Below, one piece after another: positions 61,097-64,000 of a DNA stretch of 64,000 nt; position 1 is the first letter of the stretch, and each line of letters starts with the position of its first letter. Position numbers and translations under genes: made by a program. The notes beneath the pieces were generated by a model. The model made no database searches. It saw only the letters and a program-made list of their open reading frames with translations, and had not been told where the DNA came from. This DNA comes from Bacillus sp. FJAT-28004 (lineage in GTDB: Bacteria; Bacillota; Bacilli; Paenibacillales; Paenibacillaceae), in contig NZ_LGHP01000001.1 in assembly GCF_001280845.1 (NCBI RefSeq), positions 3,622,418 to 3,686,417 on the forward strand, given 5' to 3'.

Positions 61097-62521
61097 TTAG
61101 TACTTGTCCAATAGCTCTGCTCCTGCGATACCTGGATTCGTCATTTCATATGGATCGAGAATAATTTGGAGCTCCTCTTCCGTTAAAACATTATATAAAA
61201 GGCATAGCTCCCGTACTGGACGCCCCGTTAGAATCGCTTCACGCGCAATCCTTGCTACGACTTCATAGCCCAGATGAGGGTTAAGCGCGGTAATGACCCC
61301 GACACTTTTCTCCACATACTCTTTGCAGCGCTCTACGTTCGCTTCGATTTCTTCCAAACAATGTACACGGAAAACTTTGAAGGCTTGATTCATCATACTG
61401 AGCGATTGTAGCAAATTGAACACGAGCACAGGCTCCATCACATTAAGCTCGAGCTGCCCCGCTTCGGAGGCAAGACAAATCGTATGGTCATTTCCGATAA
61501 CCTGGAACGCTACCTGATTGATGACCTCAGCCATGACCGGATTGACCTTGCCTGGCATGATGGACGAGCCGGGTTGCCGTGCAGGTAGATTCAGCTCCCC
61601 GAGCCCAGCACGCGGTCCAGAGGCGAGCAATCGTAAGTCGTTGGCAATCTTAGACATATTGATCATGCAAATTTTCAATGCGCCTGACACTTCGGTATAA
61701 GCATCTGTATTTTGAGTTGCGTCCACCAGGTGATCCGTATTGGTAAGCGGCAGCCCGCTGAGCTCAGCGAGCAATGCCACAACCCGCTTAATGTAGCGGG
61801 GATCGGCATTCAGGCCGGTTCCGACGGCTGTTGCACCCATGTTGACTTCATACAAATGGCCGCGAGTTTGTTTTATCCGCTTGATATCGCGCTCCAGTAC
61901 TCTGCTGTAAGCCTCAAATTCCTGCCCTAGTCGGATCGGCACACCATCCTGAAGATGCGTCCGCCCCATTTTGATAACCCCGTCGAATTGCACGGCTTTT
62001 TTACGAAATGCCGTGAGCATCTCCTCCATCGTCACTAGCAGCTTCTCAATTAAAGAAAGTGTTGCAATATGAATCGCCGTCGGAAAAGCATCGTTGGTCG
62101 ATTGGGCCATATTCACATGCGAATTGGGACTTACTTTAAAATAATCGCCTTTGATTCCCCCGAGGATCTCGATCGCCCGGTTGGCGATGACCTCATTGGT
62201 ATTCATGTTGATGGACGTACCTGCTCCGCCTTGTATCGGATCGACGATAAATTGATCATGCAATTTACCGTCCATAATTTCCTGTGCCGCTTGCACAACT
62301 GCCTGCCCAATCTTAGGAGTCAACTGCCTAATTTCCATGTTCGCTGCAGCAGCCGCATGTTTAACGGTTGCCATCGCACGTATCAATTCTTCGTGAATAC
62401 GGTAGCCGGTAATTGGGAAATTTTCTACTGCGCGCAGTGTTTGAATGCCATAATAGGCGTCGGACGGCACTTCCTTAGAACCAAGAAAATCTTTTTCTAC
62501 CCTTTGCTCAGCTGTTGTCAT
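61097..62521 (-). CDS. aspA: aspartate ammonia-lyase
   Basis: Fumarase/aspartase superfamily enzyme giving fumarate and ammonia from L-aspartate. N-terminal EKDFLGSKEVPSDAYYGIQTLRAVENF in sequence marks aspartase; the catalytic loop is PGSSIMPGKVNPVMAEVINQ, and NTNEVIANRA and GRTHLQDGVPIRLGQEF are also present. The length of 474 is typical. RBS GAGGAGG before ATG 62521. It lies 24 bases after the symporter, so they are one operon. Confidence 0.94.
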   Translation of the reverse strand: MTTAEQRVEKDFLGSKEVPSDAYYGIQTLRAVENFPITGYRIHEELIRAMATVKHAAAAANMEIRQLTPKIGQAVVQAAQEIMDGKLHDQFIVDPIQGGAGTSINMNTNEVIANRAIEILGGIKGDYFKVSPNSHVNMAQSTNDAFPTAIHIATLSLIEKLLVTMEEMLTAFRKKAVQFDGVIKMGRTHLQDGVPIRLGQEFEAYSRVLERDIKRIKQTRGHLYEVNMGATAVGTGLNADPRYIKRVVALLAELSGLPLTNTDHLVDATQNTDAYTEVSGALKICMINMSKIANDLRLLASGPRAGLGELNLPARQPGSSIMPGKVNPVMAEVINQVAFQVIGNDHTICLASEAGQLELNVMEPVLVFNLLQSLSMMNQAFKVFRVHCLEEIEANVERCKEYVEKSVGVITALNPHLGYEVVARIAREAILTGRPVRELCLLYNVLTEEELQIILDPYEMTNPGIAGAELLDKY

Positions 62522-62545
62522 GGTTGTTTCCTCCTCGTTATTCTC

Positions 62546-63810
62546 TTAAGCAGCCTTCTTGATGGACTCTACATATTTCTTTCCTTTGTCCTTGTCGTAC
62601 TGGCCTTCCCATTTAGCCATGACCACCGAGGCTATAGAATTGCCGATAACATTGACTACTGTCCGGGCCATATCCAGAATACGGTCAATACCTGCGATAA
62701 AAGCTAGACCTTCAAGCGGAATCCCGACGGATCCGAGTGTGCAAGCAGGACGACAAACGAAGCACCTGGCACGCCAGCAATTCCTTTTGAAGTGAGCATC
62801 AAGACAAGCATCAACATGATTTGAGAGCTAATCGACATTTGGATCCCATACATTTGTGCAATAAATAATGCAGCTATCGCTTGATATAACGTGGACCCGT
62901 CCAAGTTAAACGAATATCCCGTAGGGATGACAAATGACGTGATTGCCTTCGGTACGCCGAACTTCTCCATTTTTACCATCATCTTTGGAAGTGCCGTTTC
63001 GGAGCTTGCTGTAGAGAAAGCCAGAATGAGTTCATCTTTTAATATGCGAACAATTGCCATAAGGCTTGTACCGCAAAGCTTAGCAATTAAACCCAGCACG
63101 ATAACTACAAACAGGAACATTCCGATATACACGGCTAGCACCAATTTCCCCAAAGGAATCAAAGAGCCGACACCAAATTTAGATACGGTTACACCAATCA
63201 ATCCGAATACACCGATCGGCGCAAATTTCATAATTTGGTTCGTCACCCAGAACATCGATTCGGCAACGCCCTGGAAAAAAGATAAAACCGGCTTTCCTTT
63301 ATCACCAATCGCGGCAACGCCCAAGCCAAACAATACAGAGAAGAAAATGATCGCCAACATGTCACCGGCTACTAATGATTCAAAAATGTTCTTCGGAACG
63401 ATATTGACAAATGTGTCGGCAAAGCTGTGACTGGTCACATTTTGCGCCGCTTCGACATATTTCGTAATATCTGACTTAGCTAGTCCAGCCATATTGATTC
63501 CGGCCCCAGGCTGAAAGATATTCGCTATGACCAAGCCGAAAATAATAGCAATCGTCGTCACGATTTCAAAATAAAGAAGCGTTTTCCCTCCAAGTCTTCC
63601 AAGCTTTTTAATATCTCCTACTCCCGCTACTCCGACAATAAGAGAGGAAACGACTATGGGAACGACAATCATTTTAATCAAACGAATGAAAATGTCTCCC
63701 GCGGGTTTCAAATAACTTTCGATGTTTGGGTTACCATAAAAAATGGCCCCGACAATAACCCCTAATAGTAGTCCAAACAAGATTTGAAAGGCCAAACCAA
63801 ATTTTTTCAT
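62546..63810 (-). pseudogene. dicarboxylate/amino acid:cation symporter with one-base frameshift
   Basis: DAACS-family (GltP/DctA) symporter. The first 355 or so residues are intact: signature TASSETALPKMM, FVIPTGYSFNLDGS and GIAGVPGASFVVLLA. The frame then breaks near 62741 and stops at 62704. The next frame continues perfectly: TLGSVGIPLEGLAFIAGIDR, ILDMARTVVNVIGN, then KKYVESIKKAA and stop at 62546. One A after CTTGC is missing. The lost tail includes ion-binding residues, so the product should be inactive unless this is a sequencing error. ATG 63810 follows AAGGAGAG. Confidence 0.85.
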
Positions 63811-63833
63811 AATAACTCTCCTTTTTCTATAAA

Positions 63834-63849
63834 TATAAAGCGCTTTCTT
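63834..63849. promoter_or_regulatory. CcpA cre-like site upstream of the symporter operon
   Basis: TATAAAGCGCTTTCTT holds the palindromic core AAAGCGCTTT of cre sites. It lies 24-39 bp before the symporter start, where CcpA would block transcription. Confidence 0.5.
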
Positions 63850-63893
63850 TTTTATATAATTTAAAATGTCTTGAATGAGTTTATTGTACGGGG

Positions 63894-63967
63894 AATCTAC
63901 AGCAATCTATATGAATCTACATGTTGTGCAAAAATTGTTTGGTTCATCCTTCGTCGAATGGTTCATC
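63894..63967. promoter_or_regulatory. phased direct repeats in the divergent promoter
   Basis: AATCTA(C/T) occurs at 63894, 63904 and 63914, exactly 10 bp apart. TGGTTCATC then repeats at 63940 and 63959, 19 bp apart. Such same-face repeats suit a response regulator or other dimeric activator. Confidence 0.5.
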
Positions 63968-63989
63968 TCGTTTTTGGAATAATAAAGAT

Positions 63990-63996
63990 GAAGGAG
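63990..63996 (+). promoter_or_regulatory. ribosome binding site at the right edge
   Basis: GAAGGAG ends four bases before the window does, so a plus-strand gene divergent from the symporter probably starts just outside. A dicarboxylate-sensing regulator would fit. Confidence 0.4.
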
Positions 63997-64000
63997 TATC

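Noticed and set aside
1..64000. CRISPR arrays, tRNA or rRNA genes, prophage
   Set aside because: No regularly spaced repeats, cloverleaf-type sequences, rRNA blocks or phage structural genes were seen.

Overview
ORGANISM. The window looks like chromosome of a Paenibacillus-type Firmicute (inference). It has moderate GC, GGAGG-type ribosome binding sites, frequent TTG and GTG starts, LytTR and OmpR two-component systems, PadR/HxlR/TetR/LysR regulators each beside its target, Bacillus-type FbaA, PckA, PepT, HelD and YkuE, and many compact hairpin-plus-T-run terminators. I saw no rRNA, tRNA, CRISPR array or prophage. The left edge cuts rlmN and the right edge stops just before a divergent gene. 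LAYOUT. 1-9234: rlmN (partial), a DUF4184 membrane protein, a nucleotide-sugar dehydratase with a MurG paralogue, an OmpR/HisKA pair, a Tat-type metallophosphoesterase, a PRK06851-type ATPase with a decayed first P-loop, and a Nudix hydrolase. 9239-17497: small transport and regulation units (LysR/EamA, TetR/DUF418, PadR/DHA2 exporter), DUF421 and pepT. 17846-26723: accessory island with a LytTR/GHKL (AgrA/AgrC-like) pair, an EAL-domain c-di-GMP phosphodiesterase, two small WxL proteins, a DUF916/DUF3324 WxL-interacting protein and a large L-type-lectin WxL protein. Decayed IS3-family transposase tails lie inside its left part and at its right end. 26772-32625: HxlR/MFS/aldo-keto reductase, a second metallophosphoesterase, a membrane acyltransferase and an acetate transporter. 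32697-35684: ManNAc-type catabolic operon (nanE, ROK kinase, RpiR regulator, YhcH). 36005-43577: stress and redox genes (YjdM, ring-cleaving dioxygenase with an MhqR-like operator, GIY-YIG protein, three SDRs, TetR, LysR). 43584-51530: lactone-oxidase/PLP-protein pair, fbaA, full-length ada, an ECF-sigma operon with a probable ECF-type promoter, and an MprF-C-like protein. 51641-64000: domain-permuted GH3 glucosidase, Rid protein, DUF1835, helD, then pckA, aspA and a frameshifted dicarboxylate symporter. HOW THE GENES WORK TOGETHER. The WxL cluster would build a non-covalently wall-attached surface complex, with a quorum-type two-component system and a c-di-GMP-degrading enzyme as likely controllers. 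The symporter, aspartase and PEP carboxykinase form a coherent route: uptake of aspartate or C4-dicarboxylates, deamination to fumarate, and gluconeogenesis. A CcpA-like site and phased repeats lie upstream. LIMITS. All family assignments come from reading motifs; no database search was run.
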